A stretch of DNA of 64,000 nt, from positions 992,001-1,056,000 of the forward strand of contig BDSL01000013.1 of the NCBI GenBank assembly GCA_003116995.1, read 5' to 3'. Position numbers and translations under genes: made by a program. Of this stretch, positions 10,601 to 20,634 are shown in pieces. The DNA comes from Yamagishiella unicocca. Lineage: Eukaryota; Chlorophyta; Chlorophyceae; Chlamydomonadales; Volvocaceae. The notes under the pieces are model-generated. The model was not told where the DNA came from, made no database searches, and saw nothing but the letters and a program-made list of their open reading frames with translations. The number at the start of each line of letters is the position of its first letter. Position 1 is the stretch's first letter.

Positions 10601-13164
10601 CTGCAACAGCGCATCCAGGGTGCGCGCCACCAGCGGCAGCTCCAGGGAGGGCGACGCGGCCCCAGGGGCAGCCCCAAGCGACCCGTGGGTCGGCCCCTCG
10701 CTGCCGTCCAGAGCGCCGCCGACGCGGCCGCCGTCGTCGCTCCGGCCGCTCGCACCTCCCCCGCTCTTCCCTCCCCGCCCGACCCCCGCCTGGTTGCTCA
10801 GCTCGAGGATGGCGTGGAAGAGGCTGCGATGGCAGTCCCAGCCGGAAGGCAGGGTGCCAGGCGGCAGCAGCACGGGCGCGGGGGCGGAGCTCGGGCCCCC
10901 CAGACCCATGAGCCGCCCGAACGCGTCCTGTACGGTGTGGCAGCAGGGGAAGCACGGTGTTTAGTACTGGAAAGTATGAGAAGTGCTGGCAGCGATGGGA
11001 AGGAGCGGCGGGCGTGGCCGGGAAGGGGTGAGGCTAGGCCACGCAGGCATGTATTGCCAGCGGGCTGCGGTCGTGCGGCTGCTGTATTGCAGCTGGTGGC
11101 GTGTCGGTCTTTGCCCCCCTCCAACCTCCTGCCTCAGGGCGCTCTATCCCTACCCCCTCTTTTATCTGTCGCAAAGCAAGCATGTTTTTCCACTCTGCCC
11201 CACCCCGCACCCCCCACCCCGCACCCCCCACCCCGCACCCCCCACCCCGCACCCCGCTTACCAGTAGCTGCATGGCAGCATACAGCTCCAGCACCTCGGC
11301 CGCGTGAATCCGAAGATCCCGGAATGGCACAGCAGGCGCACTTGGATGGCCGCCGCCGGCCGACGCACCGGACCCCGAAGACCCGGCCCCGCGGCCCTCG
11401 TCGCCGCCACCGTCACCACCGGCAGCACCGCTGGGTCCGTCCCCATGGCCCGAGGTTGCTGCCGCAGCAGCGTTAGCCCCAGCTGCATGCGGGGGCGGTG
11501 TGGGCGGCGTGTAGCTGTCCAGCATGACGGTCAGCTCGCTCCCATAGCAGCTCAGCTGCTCCAGGACACGGCCCACGCGGCCCGCCGCCTTGTCCAGCAG
11601 CTGCTGCTGGGCAGCCAGCGCGGCCTCCCGCTGGCGGGCGCACCGAGCCTGGCTGCCACCGCTAGTGCCGCCGCCGCTGCTGCAGCCCCCACCACTGCCG
11701 CAGCTTCCGCCGGAGCTGCCGGCAGCGTTGTTGCTGCTGCCGCAGCTCCCGCGGCGGCCCCTTCGGGCCGCCTCCGTCGGGTTCCCAGCTGCCGCCGCTC
11801 CCGCGCCCGCTCCTGCCCCCGGCCCTGGGTGCACTTCGTATGTGACCTCCAGCAGGCAGGTGTGCAGCTGCAGGACGCACAGGCCCGCGTACAGCTGGCC
11901 GCGAGGAGCGAAGTCGGTGGGCATGTCGAGCAGGTCGGAGCAAGCCTGCAGGATGGAGGCGGTCGCGCCGGGCTTGTCCGGCAGCAGGCCCCGTGCCAGG
12001 CGCACAGCCACCTGCGCGCGGGCGAGGGTGAGGGTGAGGGCGACGGCGGCAGCAACGAGGGGGGCCGTCAGGGAAGGGGATTGCGGAGGGAGAGGGAGAG
12101 GGGCAGGAGCATGAACGGGCAGGGGACAAGGTGCGGCGCGCGGGCAGGCGAAGAGGTGGGTAAAGCAGTCACTACGGGTGACGTTAAAAGAGGGCTGGGA
12201 GCTCCGATTAGTGCGCGAGCAATCCAGTATGACCACACTAAGCGCAGACCCAGTCCTTTGAGTGTAGTCGAACCGGAGCCCTGCGGCCTGCGCCACGCGC
12301 CCGTTGCCATGCGCGCATGGTACCGTCGCTTTACAGACAGGATGCGGAAACCCCCACCTGCATCAGCCCATGCTCCCATGCGTCCGTCCAGTTGGTGAAA
12401 GTGAACGGCAGGAGGCACAGCTCTGCCGCCGCGTCCGCTTCGGCCTGCAGGCGCGCCGGGCCTGGCGGCATGGAAATGGCGGCCATTGCGCGGGCCGTGA
12501 CCTGCCGCACAGTGTACACAGGCGAGCCTCGCGGGTCCATCCGACGAGTCTTGCCCCAGGATTGCCTGCACCAGAGGGGCAGAGATGTTGTAAGGAATTG
12601 GAATGCTGGTGTGGTCGTGATGCGGGTGTCGGGTGGGGTGGGCTGGGGGCCAGGCTTGGAGGAGAGTGCAGGCACAGGCAGGCAGGTGGAGGTTCAGCTA
12701 CCAGCGAGGTTGAGGTTGCGCCGGACAGGCCATATAGGAGACTCCTGAAACTTTGCTACACACCTTTGAAGGACAACCTTTATCCGCACCGCGTCCTGCG
12801 CATCAATCGGCCGGTGCCAACGGGCTAAGCATGCGCCCAGCGTGGCTGTCGACGGCAGTAGATATCGATCCAGGTGCAGCTCGACGCTGTCTGGGTCGAT
12901 ATGGAGACCACAGCACGACAAAAGTCGCTGCGCAAGGCCTCGTACCGGAAGTGCTGGCCAGGCAACTGCATAGAAAAAGCCCGTGCGAGGTCACGTCGAA
13001 GGTACAACGCAAACCGGCATCATCGAAACAGCCCAAGCACATACCTAAGCTGATATGGCTGCTCCACAGCTGGACCGAGACGTTCAGAAGCTGCTCCATG
13101 TCGACTGCTTCCTCACGTAACGCGGAGCGAAGCTGGCCACCGGCCTCCTCGGATAACTCGTCTT
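4695..13164 (-). CDS. HECT-type E3 ubiquitin-protein ligase (5' exons unresolved)
   Basis: The enzyme takes ubiquitin from an E2 on its active-site Cys and transfers it to substrates. Exons in gene order are 13164-13045, 12890-12764, 12565-12358, 12011-11262, 10927-10468, 10199-8681, 8293-8184, 7809-7645, 7266-7090, 6646-6384, 5958-5761 and 5405-4695. All joins keep phase, giving about 1,600 codons. The HECT domain fills the last six exons. The N-lobe contains MCISFEDEQAYGDG, VLREWLTEIASAVFDPNAGLF and HLELLTFAGRVMG, followed by LGFHLSSALYKML. The C-lobe contains SFWSVVSDLSADDQRRLLQF, LPAGGF and the catalytic block AAHTCFFQLRLP, with the active Cys in TCF. Roughly 150 residues rich in Gly, Ser and Glu separate LPAGGF from the Cys, where the family usually has about 20. 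The 505-residue exon at 8681-10199 is mostly Ala, Ser and Gly runs. The first exon shown needs one base from an upstream exon that I could not place. Confidence 0.85.
5451..5513. repeat. 10-bp tandem repeat GTGGTTGTTT in a HECT intron
   Basis: Six near-perfect copies of a ten-base unit lie about 50 bases upstream of the acceptor of the last HECT exon. On the transcribed strand it reads as an A- and C-rich repeat. Confidence 0.85.
6681..6887. repeat. Pentanucleotide (GGGTT)n array, telomere-like, inside a HECT intron
   Basis: About 40 copies of GGGTT fill 207 bases of the intron just upstream of the HECT exon 6646-6384. Two interruptions read GGGCTGTGTT and one GGGATGGGTT. The G-rich strand is the plus strand, so the HECT pre-mRNA carries (AACCC)n. 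It ends in GGGTTAGG. The unit differs from the plant TTTAGGG and Chlamydomonas TTTTAGGG telomere repeats. Confidence 0.95.
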
Positions 13165-14461
13165 CTGATCAAGCCTTGCTTGTGTATACAGTTTCATTAA
13201 CCTCCACCTGTAGCCCCCTCAGAGTAAAACTGGTAATGCATCTTGGGCTGGCCTTTTGGAATGACAGCACAGGTTGATGAGTTGTAATTGCAATAGCTTT
13301 ATAGCCTGTAGCGTTATAGCCTACGGGATACAGTTAGCACTCTATACCCAAAACGATAGATGATGAGGGTTTGGCCTTTCCACTTTGGCGCGGATTTATC
13401 GTGCATACAAAGATTCCATACCTATCGCAGATAGGTTGCGTTACGTATTGTTGAGAACGCAGCCCGATATGTAAAGACATGCGTCCAAAGGACAACCTAG
13501 AGCGTCGTGAAACAGAGCGTCCCACGAACGGTCAGCCCGCAAGGTGCAAAACGAAGGCCTCAATTAACAACATGTTCATATTCACAGCTCGCGTTCAAAG
13601 TTACAGACCCGGTCTCTGCAGGGCAGGTTCCCGACGGTTTATCTTCGGCGCGAAAGATACCCTACCCTGGGACCCTTCCCAATGTGGCAGACAATACAGC
13701 ATGTGCTGGGATGTAGCTCTTACATCGCCATGTTTGAAGACCACTGAATGGTGTAATTCTTTGTGTGAGACGACGAAATCGCCAGCGTCAGCGCCACGTC
13801 GCGCGGCGAAAGGGCCCGACGCAAACCCTCGCAAACTGGTCCAGCCTGCCCAGCTGCTGGTAGCAAGGGGAAACAACTCGCAAGGAAGTACGTCCGGCTT
13901 CTGCTCTGTTAGCTCTGGATAGCTTTGCCTAGTGTCCGCGAACCCAACTTGCCCCCTAGACCTCGCAAAAGTCCCAACGCGTGCCAGGCTGCCATGGGCC
14001 CAAGCCCACGAGTGGCACCCTGAGGTTTTTGTTGGGACGGAAAGACACGTAACAGGATGCTACCCAGCGGCAAGCCCGACGCCGTACGGGACCACCCGCC
14101 GTACGAAGTCGCCCGCAAATATAATGGTTTCCCAGGGGCACGGGGGGCATCCATCCACACAAACGGGACGCCATAACGAACACATTATGGTCACAGAGTT
14201 GAAGCTCGCATCTAACATTCGTGAAGGTCTTGCCAGCTGGGTCAAGCCGGGGTTCCTAACCATAAACCCTAAAACCCTGAAAACCCTCAGCCGACCCAGA
14301 TCACATTTAAAAAAACAGAAGCAGCAGAAGCAGCAGCAGAAGCAAGGCAGCGCAGAGGCGCCCGCCAAACGAAATGGCACCGGGTCCAGCGGTGGACGAT
14401 CTTAACAGACAAACCGTACAGACCGCCGCGGCAGGCCAACCGACCAAACCCTCCTGGCTCC
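13165..14461. other. Gap between the TruA stop and the first resolved HECT exon
   Basis: This stretch must hold the 3' UTR of the pseudouridine synthase gene and probably the promoter and first exon(s) of the HECT gene. TTACA (minus-strand TGTAA) occurs at 13601-13605 and 13720-13724 and may end the TruA transcript. The part from 13200 to 13600 is richer in A and T than its surroundings, as promoters here tend to be. A HECT start at about 13240 would need a 43-base intron, so I did not accept it. Telomere-like CCCTAAAA copies lie at 14264-14288. Confidence 0.5.
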
Positions 14462-15682
14462 TCACCCCTCCATGCCCCCCGCCGCCGCGCCACTGCCGCC
14501 CTCGTACCCCGCCCCCGCGAAACACAGCCCCATCGCAGGCGCCGGCATGGCCGTTGCGCCCCGCCCCCCGCGCAGGCATTCCAGCAGGGCGCTGTCGCGG
14601 GCGCCGCCCCGCCCCGCACCGGCCGTGGCCTCCCTCAGCACCGTGCTGACCAGCACCCGCACCATCTTGCGCAGGAAACGGTTGCCGGCCAGCTCCACGC
14701 ACAGCACGCGCACGGGCGCAACGGGTGGTGAGTCAGCAGCCACCGCGGGCCTATCGTGCTGCTGGGCGGACCTCGGTGCTGGCGGCGGCGCCGCCGCCCA
14801 ACCAGCACTACCCCCCGCAGCCGCAGCCTTCTTGGCATGTCGCGGCGTCCCTTGTCCCGCGGGTGGAGGGTTAATCGGGGGCAGGACCACGACGGAGCTG
14901 CGGCACCGGTGCAGAGTGCACATGCCGTCCTTGCCTGCAGGAGGAGGGGCAGGGGAAGGGGAGGGGCTGAGCCAAGGGCGCTGGGGGGACGGACGCCCGC
15001 ATGCTGACTTCTTTTTGAAGCCTTGCGCGTCGCCTCCGATCGTCTGCTCTGTTATTCTACTAACCCCCAGCCTTCACTCGCGCCAATTGCCCCCCACCGG
15101 GTCGGGACCGGGACCGGGCCGCGCTGTCCGCGCTCCCATCGCTCACCACCTCCCCCAGTCCTCCTGCTAGCGCCCAAAACCGGTTCCGCGAAACGTTTCC
15201 TTGCGTCGCGCGGGGTCCTCGCTTCCTGTCGACACGCCGTAGCTGATTTATCTTAGCCGCCAAAGGTCACCTTACGACCTTCGGCTTTAGTATCCCCAAC
15301 CCAGTTCTCCAGCATGCATCTCAAAACGTCCGTTCTAAACGGTTTTTTCGGGTCTCGAACCCCCAAACTCCCTGAGGTTTCGTGTAACCGGGTCTTCTCG
15401 CCATCCCCGGCCCACACTCATACCTCTCTCCCCCGAAACCCCTCTACCCCTCCCGCCCCCACCCCTCCCGCCCCCACCCCCCTCCGCACCCTGCGGTGTG
15501 TCCCTGGCGCACGCGATGTAGTCCAGGCTGCACCCCTCCAGGGAGGCCAGCATGCGGCCCAGCAGCTCCGGGTGGGGGTCCAGAAGGTACACCTCGGCGG
15601 GAATCACCGGGCGGAAACCGGAGGAGGAGCCGCCGCCGCCGCCGCCGCCATCGCCGCCGCTGCCGCCGCCGCCGCTGCCGCT

Positions 15683-15713
<31 letters not shown>

Positions 15714-18700
15714 TCGCCGCCGCTGCCGCCGCCGCCGCCGCTGCCGCTGCCGCCGCCGCCGCCACCGCCGCTGCCGCCGCCGCCGCCACTGCCGCCACCG
15801 CCACCGCAGGAGGAGGAGGACGAGGACGCTGCGGGGTGCGGGGCTGCGGCGGTGCTGGATCCAAAGCAGATCTGGGGCGGGCACGACGCGGCTGTGCTCG
15901 TGCCTGCAGCCGGTGCTGCTGCTGCTGCCTCTGCTGCTACTGCTGCTACTGCTGCTGCTGCTGCTGCTGCTGCTGGCGCTGCAGGGGCGCAACCTGTCAC
16001 GCCCATGCGCTCACTCAGTGGCGATTGCGGGGTGGAGGACGCGGCCGCAGTGAGTGGTGCGGCGGCGCCGTCGTCCGTGTCACTAGCGGCAGCACCGCCG
16101 CTGCCGCCTAAGCAGTTGCTGCTGCTGCTGCTGCTGGCCTGGGTTGGGCAAGGTCTCAGCGGGAAGAGGTAGACGTACCTGCCGGGGCGAGGCGTCGGGT
16201 ATCGTCAACCGCAACCCCAACACAGAGGGCCGTGAGTAGAGGTCGAAGTCCACCACAGGAGCAGGATGGGACCAAGCGGCAGTGGCACAGGTCGCAGGGT
16301 ATGTGCTTCCCCAGGTGACGCGGGAGGTTTAAAGAGAATCCGCGAATCCACGGCCGACAAACCAAGGCGGTGAAGATGGCGGTCCAGAAGAGACGGGGCG
16401 CGAGTAGACGGAGCGGAGGCGCTGCTGAATCGTAGTGGAAGGTGATAAGGCAACGCGGGGGGGGCCTCTCAGCTGCAGGGTTTGAGGGACGAACGACCCG
16501 CAAGGAGGAATCGCAGGGCTCGACAAGCGGCTGCGGTTCCTCCTTGGGCACTGTTGGGCTGTAAGGCTGTAAGAACAGACCGGCGGCGCCTGTCAGCGTG
16601 CGGGTTTCCCTTTTCCATCCGGACTACGTCACCGAGTTACAATGGCACCGCCCCAGACCCCGCCGCACGCGATGCGTCCCTCGAGGCGGGTCGGGTATGA
16701 GAGGAAACCCGTGGGGGGGTTCGAGGAAGACCGGTGGATGCCCGAAAAAACCGTTTAGAACAGACGTTTCGAGATGCATGCTGGAGAACTGGGTTGGGGA
16801 TACTAAAGCCGAACTGGGGGGAGGCCTGGAGGCGGTTGTACACACCGGCGCCAGGTGGCGCTGAAGGTGGCGTGGAAGTGCCTGGGCCGCTCCTCCACAC
16901 TCAGCGTCCGCAGCTGGCCAGGGTGAGCCGAGTCGACGGTGCGCATGACGTCCTCGGGCTCCAGGGACTGCCATGTGTAGAAGGAAAACGGCTGCGGCAG
17001 GGTAGGGCAGGGCGGTGCGGCGCGGAGCAGTAGGGGCGGCAGCCGAAAAGCAGCGCAGGGCAGGAGGGAATGGGCACTTGCTGACGAAGCCCGAACACGA
17101 GGACAGCTTGCGGCATCAGCAGGGCGGTGAGTGAGGTACGGGAAGGGGGGGTTAGGGAGATGAGCCCCTGACGTCACATGGGCTCCCCGGAATGGACCCT
17201 TCCCTTGCCTCGCCTGATCCCGCTGCACCCGCCCTCACCTCCCTCGCCCTCCCTTGCCCTCCCTTGCCCTCCCTTGCCCTCCGACGGCCTCTCCTCACCA
17301 TTCCATTCGCGTGCACCCCGGCGTCCGTCCGTCCAGCTGAGACCACCACCACTCGGGAGGCGTCCTCCCCCACGAGGGGCTGTAGGATTGTCTTCAGCCA
17401 GGCAGCCAGGCATCCAGGAAGCCAGGCAGCCAGGCAGTCAGGCGGTCAGGCAGCTATTCAGCTATTCAGCCATTCAGCCAGGCAGTCAGGCAGTTAGGCA
17501 GTTAGGCAGCCAGGCAAGTAGGTAGGCTGTGTCTGCAACGACCGGCCGTCAGGGTGGGGTACAGGCTTCTTCCCTCTGTAGTATGTTGCACGCTAGGTGT
17601 GGGGACGGCGGAGCTCGCAGCTGCGTGGTCGGCCCTCCGACGTGGTCGGCCCCGCGACGTGGCACCAGTACGACTGCCGCCCCAGTTGCGTGGCAGGTCT
17701 AGGGCCGCTGTGCCGCCACCCCCACTAGCCGCCTCCACCCCTGCCCGCCACCCCCACTAGCCGCCTCCACCCCTGCCCGCCACCCCCACTAGCCGCCTCC
17801 ACCCCTGCCCGCCACCCCCACTAGCCGCCTCCACCCCTGCCCGCCACCCCCACTAGCTGCCTCCACCCCTGCCCGCCACCCCCACTAGCCACCTCCACTC
17901 CCTGCCCACCTCCAGCGTCCCCTGCAAGGTCACACGGCTGGGCTGGTAGGCCCAGCCGGCGAAGGCGCCTCCAAAGTAGTTGATGGCCACCTGCAGCAGT
18001 AGGCGGGGGCCAGGATCCCCTCTGTGGGCCATCAAGCCACCGAGCGGTGTATCGCGGTGGCCGGCAGGGCTCGGAAGGGGGTGGGGTCTTATAAGAGAAT
18101 CCGCGACTCCACGGCCGACAAACCGCGGGCGGTCGACCACCCCCCAGCCACAGGGCGACCACCTCCCAGCCACAGGGCGATCACCTCCCAGCCACAGGGC
18201 GACCACCTCCCAGCCACAGGGCGACCACCTCCCAGCCACAGGGCGACCACCTCCCAACCCACTGCGCGCCAAAAAGCGCGCGGCTGTGACGCTTTGTTGG
18301 TGACGACGCTTCATTCGGTAGTTTGGTACTTTGGTTGCAGTGCCGTCAGGGCGGCATGCAGGCCGGCACGGTGCGCACGCGGGCGCCACCCCACCTTGTA
18401 AGTCAGGCGCTGGCGGGACCCCCCCCGACATCGTACTCGGCCGCCCGCCCGCCCGGCGCCACCGTCGGTGGTACCTCCTCCAGCTCCAGCTGCTCTGGGC
18501 GCCCCGCCCCGCGCACCGACCGGGGCACCGTGGGGATCTCTCCCCCCCTGCGGTCCCTCTATCGGGCCCGTCCCTGGCTGCTCCGAGTTGCCCTGGCCCC
18601 GCTCCGAAGCCCCCACCGGCGCGGGAGAGGCTGCCGCCCCCCGCCCTGCTGCCGGGCGGCCAAGCGATGTGCCTGGGACCACCAGGTCAAAGAGGTGGGG

Positions 18701-19605
18701 CTCCTGCCTCGGCAACCGCACCAGCAGCCGGAGGCGGCGCGGCGGCAGCGGCAGTAGTGGCAGTACCAGCAGCCACAGCGGCAGCAGCGGCAGCACCGGC
18801 AGCCACAGCGGCAGCACCGGCAGTAGCGGCAGCAGCAACAGCAGCGGCAGCAGCGGCAGTAGCAACGGCGGGTAAGTAATTGGTCCCAGGGCAGGCGTAG
18901 CGGTTTTGCTCTCGGAGGTTTGGATGGAGCGCTGGCAGCTGGCAGCCAGGCAATGCATGCGAGCAGCCGGGCAGCCGGGCAACCCCATCTCTTCGGAACG
19001 CTGACGGCCCCAGTGCGCCAAAGGCGCCCACTGCCCCCAAGAGCCCCACGTGCGGTGGGTGCCCAGTGGGCCCTACGGGTGCCCAGTGGGCCCTACGGTG
19101 CGGTACTCGCCTTCAGCCCCAGAGCGGACAAACTGGTGTCGCCCCGGACCAGTGCGGCGTAGAAGTCTGAAACCGCCTGCGGGTGGGAGCGGATGACGTC
19201 ACCGCTGTTACGGCAATGGGTGCAAGATGAGATGCCGCTGAACGACCGGGGCCGTGCGGGTGGAGGAGGACGTCGGGTGGTCCTGGTGAGGTTCGGCCGT
19301 GGGCGGAGGTCGGGGCCGTCCAAGCGGCGGCGGCTCGAACGGGGGAAAGGGAAGAGGTGGAGGCGGAGGTGGAGGTGGTGTAACACGGGCGCCGCTGCGC
19401 GCCTACGTACCTGCCAGTTGCGGTTGGCGGTTAGGAACTCTTTCTGCTCCCAAGCGCTCCAGCCGACGTCCTCGGGGGGTACCAGGTCGGTCGTAGCGGC
19501 GAAAGAGGGGTTGCCACCGTCGTCGAGTGGTGCTGGCGGTGGTGGGGGTGGTGGGGGTGGGGGTGGGGGAGGTGCTACTGCGCCGTTCGGCTGTTGCGGG
19601 GTCAT
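14462..19605 (-). CDS. tRNA pseudouridine synthase, TruA/PUS1 family
   Basis: The enzyme isomerises uridine to pseudouridine in tRNA. Exons in gene order are 19605-19411, 19176-19111, 18703-18395, 17990-17910, 17379-17299 (or from 17391), 16991-16846, 16178-15490 and 14934-14462, giving about 680 residues. Family blocks appear in order: RLTYKVAINYFGGAFAGW (the 'YDGT.F.GWQ' block, joined across a splice), VSAGRTDAGVHANGM with the catalytic Asp in GRTD, HFHATFSATWRRYVYLFPL (the 'FHARFSA..R.Y.Y' block, also joined across a splice), and LAGNRFLRKMVRVLVSTVL with GGRGATAMPAPAMGLCF near the end. Runs of Ser, Ala and Gly (15600-15980) sit between the RYVYLF block and the GKDGMCTLH block. The first two exons (19605-19111) match no TruA domain and could be a targeting or accessory extension. 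The second intron would use a GC donor (AAG|GCGAGT). Exons from 17990 downward are secure and those above are tentative. Confidence 0.8.
15097..15380 (+). repeat. R1 dispersed repeat, long copy (about 280 bp)
   Basis: This block in the last TruA intron matches 25434-25745 over its length. Shared landmarks are a GGGACCGGGACCGG-like start, TAGCGCCCAAAACCGGTT, CGTCGCGCGGGGTCCTCGC, TTAGCCGCCAAAGGTCA and CCAACCCAGTTCTCC with ATGCATCTCAAAACGT. It has no coding frame of note. A short R3 repeat follows it directly at 15382-15400. Confidence 0.85.
16719..16812 (-). repeat. R1 dispersed repeat, partial copy
   Basis: The 3' part of R1 is present in reverse orientation. It reads GGTTCGAGGAAGACC, then CCGTTTAGAACAGACG, ATGCATGCTGGAGAACTGGG and GGATACTAAAGCCGAA. 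It lies in a TruA intron, just below the 16991-16846 exon. Confidence 0.85.
17712..17893. repeat. 32-bp minisatellite in a TruA intron
   Basis: The landmark ACTAGCC recurs at 17724, 17756, 17788, 17820, 17852 and 17884, exactly 32 bases apart. The unit reads CCGCCTCCACCCCTGCC plus CGCCACCCCCACTAG. It ends about 20 bases below the donor of the exon ending at 17910. Confidence 0.95.
18136..18257. repeat. 22-bp minisatellite in a TruA intron, next to an R2 copy
   Basis: A unit reading GGGCGACCACCTCCCAGCCACA repeats about five and a half times with single-base changes. An R2 dispersed repeat (GAATCCGCGACTCCACGG) lies immediately before it at 18090-18130. Confidence 0.9.
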
Positions 19606-20634
19606 GTCGGTGCTGTGGGTGACGGGTGGAACCCCAGGCCTGTGCGAGCAGCAGCAGTGGACCCCCAACCCTGTGCGAGCAGCAGCAGGGGGCTCATGCA
19701 GAGGGCATGGTGTTGTAATCAACGTCGCCGGCGACCGTAGGGTGGTCCTCTTGGTGGTTGAGGTTTGGGCCGATTGCTGGTCAGCAGTGGGTTGGGGGCT
19801 TCTGCACTGCAGCTTCAGGGAACCTTAAGCCAATGATGAATTCGCGGTAGCTGCAAGTTCCACAGCATTTAGCACGCCAGGGGACCCCATCAATGCGCCG
19901 CTGCCAGCAGTAGAATATCCGGTACGCAGCCGCGCCACTTAATGTCCCGGTGGCCGCTGGCAATAAATAAACGTTGTAAAGTAGTTGCAAAGGGTATTCG
20001 GACCCTCAGTCAGCCTCAGGATGCCGGCCTGCAAAATGGATGCACGTACCGGTACGACAATTGGCGGCTAACCGGCAACCATAGCGCGTAGGACGAGTAT
20101 GCACAGGTACACCATTTCCGGTCGGTACCTAACACAGTACACAGACATACGAATGATTTTTGCGTGGTGGATACTTTTCCGCGGGGAGCAGCTAAACTTA
20201 CGCTCGCCTATTGTGTAAACAATGCAGTCGACGCTAGTAAAGCTGTATCATATCCTAGCACCTAGCAATATTTAGGTCCATGATCTAATCCGTGAGGTAT
20301 TCCCTTCCGGACGTTGAGTCAGCGGCGGGGCAAGCGGAGCCCGCAATTGGTTCCGACACAACGCTGACGAGCAAAATCCTCGCGATGCCGCGGGGTTAAT
20401 ATACGGCAGCGCGCGGCTTCATGCGCCGTGCAGCCGGCACTTTTGGCGGCTGCATCGTGTGTTGCTGGGTGAGCATGCGACGGCAACTGCAGGACGCAAA
20501 CGCCCTATCAGCTCACCTGCTAGGACACTTAAGCAGTGACATGAATGATATGCTGCGAACCCTCCTGGGGGACCAACACGACGACGCGAACCCCCGCACT
20601 ACGTTTCCAACCCTCTAGCTAGCGACTGGACCCC
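19606..20634. other. Shared 5' region between divergent TruA and exonuclease-RecG genes
   Basis: About 1 kb separates two divergent starts and is clearly richer in A and T than the genes. TTAATATA at 20396-20403 is a TATA-like box for the plus-strand gene. A frame at 20421-20618 opens with MRRAAGTFGGCIVCCW followed by a good donor (TGG|GTGAGC at 20469). If spliced to the CCAG ending at 20688 it would join the exonuclease frame in phase, so an alternative first exon is possible. Nothing else coding is seen. Confidence 0.5.
20396..20403 (+). promoter_or_regulatory. TATA-like box for the exonuclease-RecG gene
   Basis: TTAATATA lies within a short AT-rich patch about 235 bases before the proposed ATG at 20635. 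If used, transcription would start near 20425-20430. Confidence 0.35.

Noticed and set aside
13168..13260. A HECT first exon starting MHYQFYSEGAT at about 13241
   Set aside because: It gives the right phase, but only through a 43-base intron, shorter than any other intron in this window.
14060..14380. A minus-strand frame with CPPCPWETIIFAGDFVRR as a further TruA or HECT exon
   Set aside because: No donor near its end gives a phase that joins either gene, and it lies beyond the TruA stop codon at 14462.
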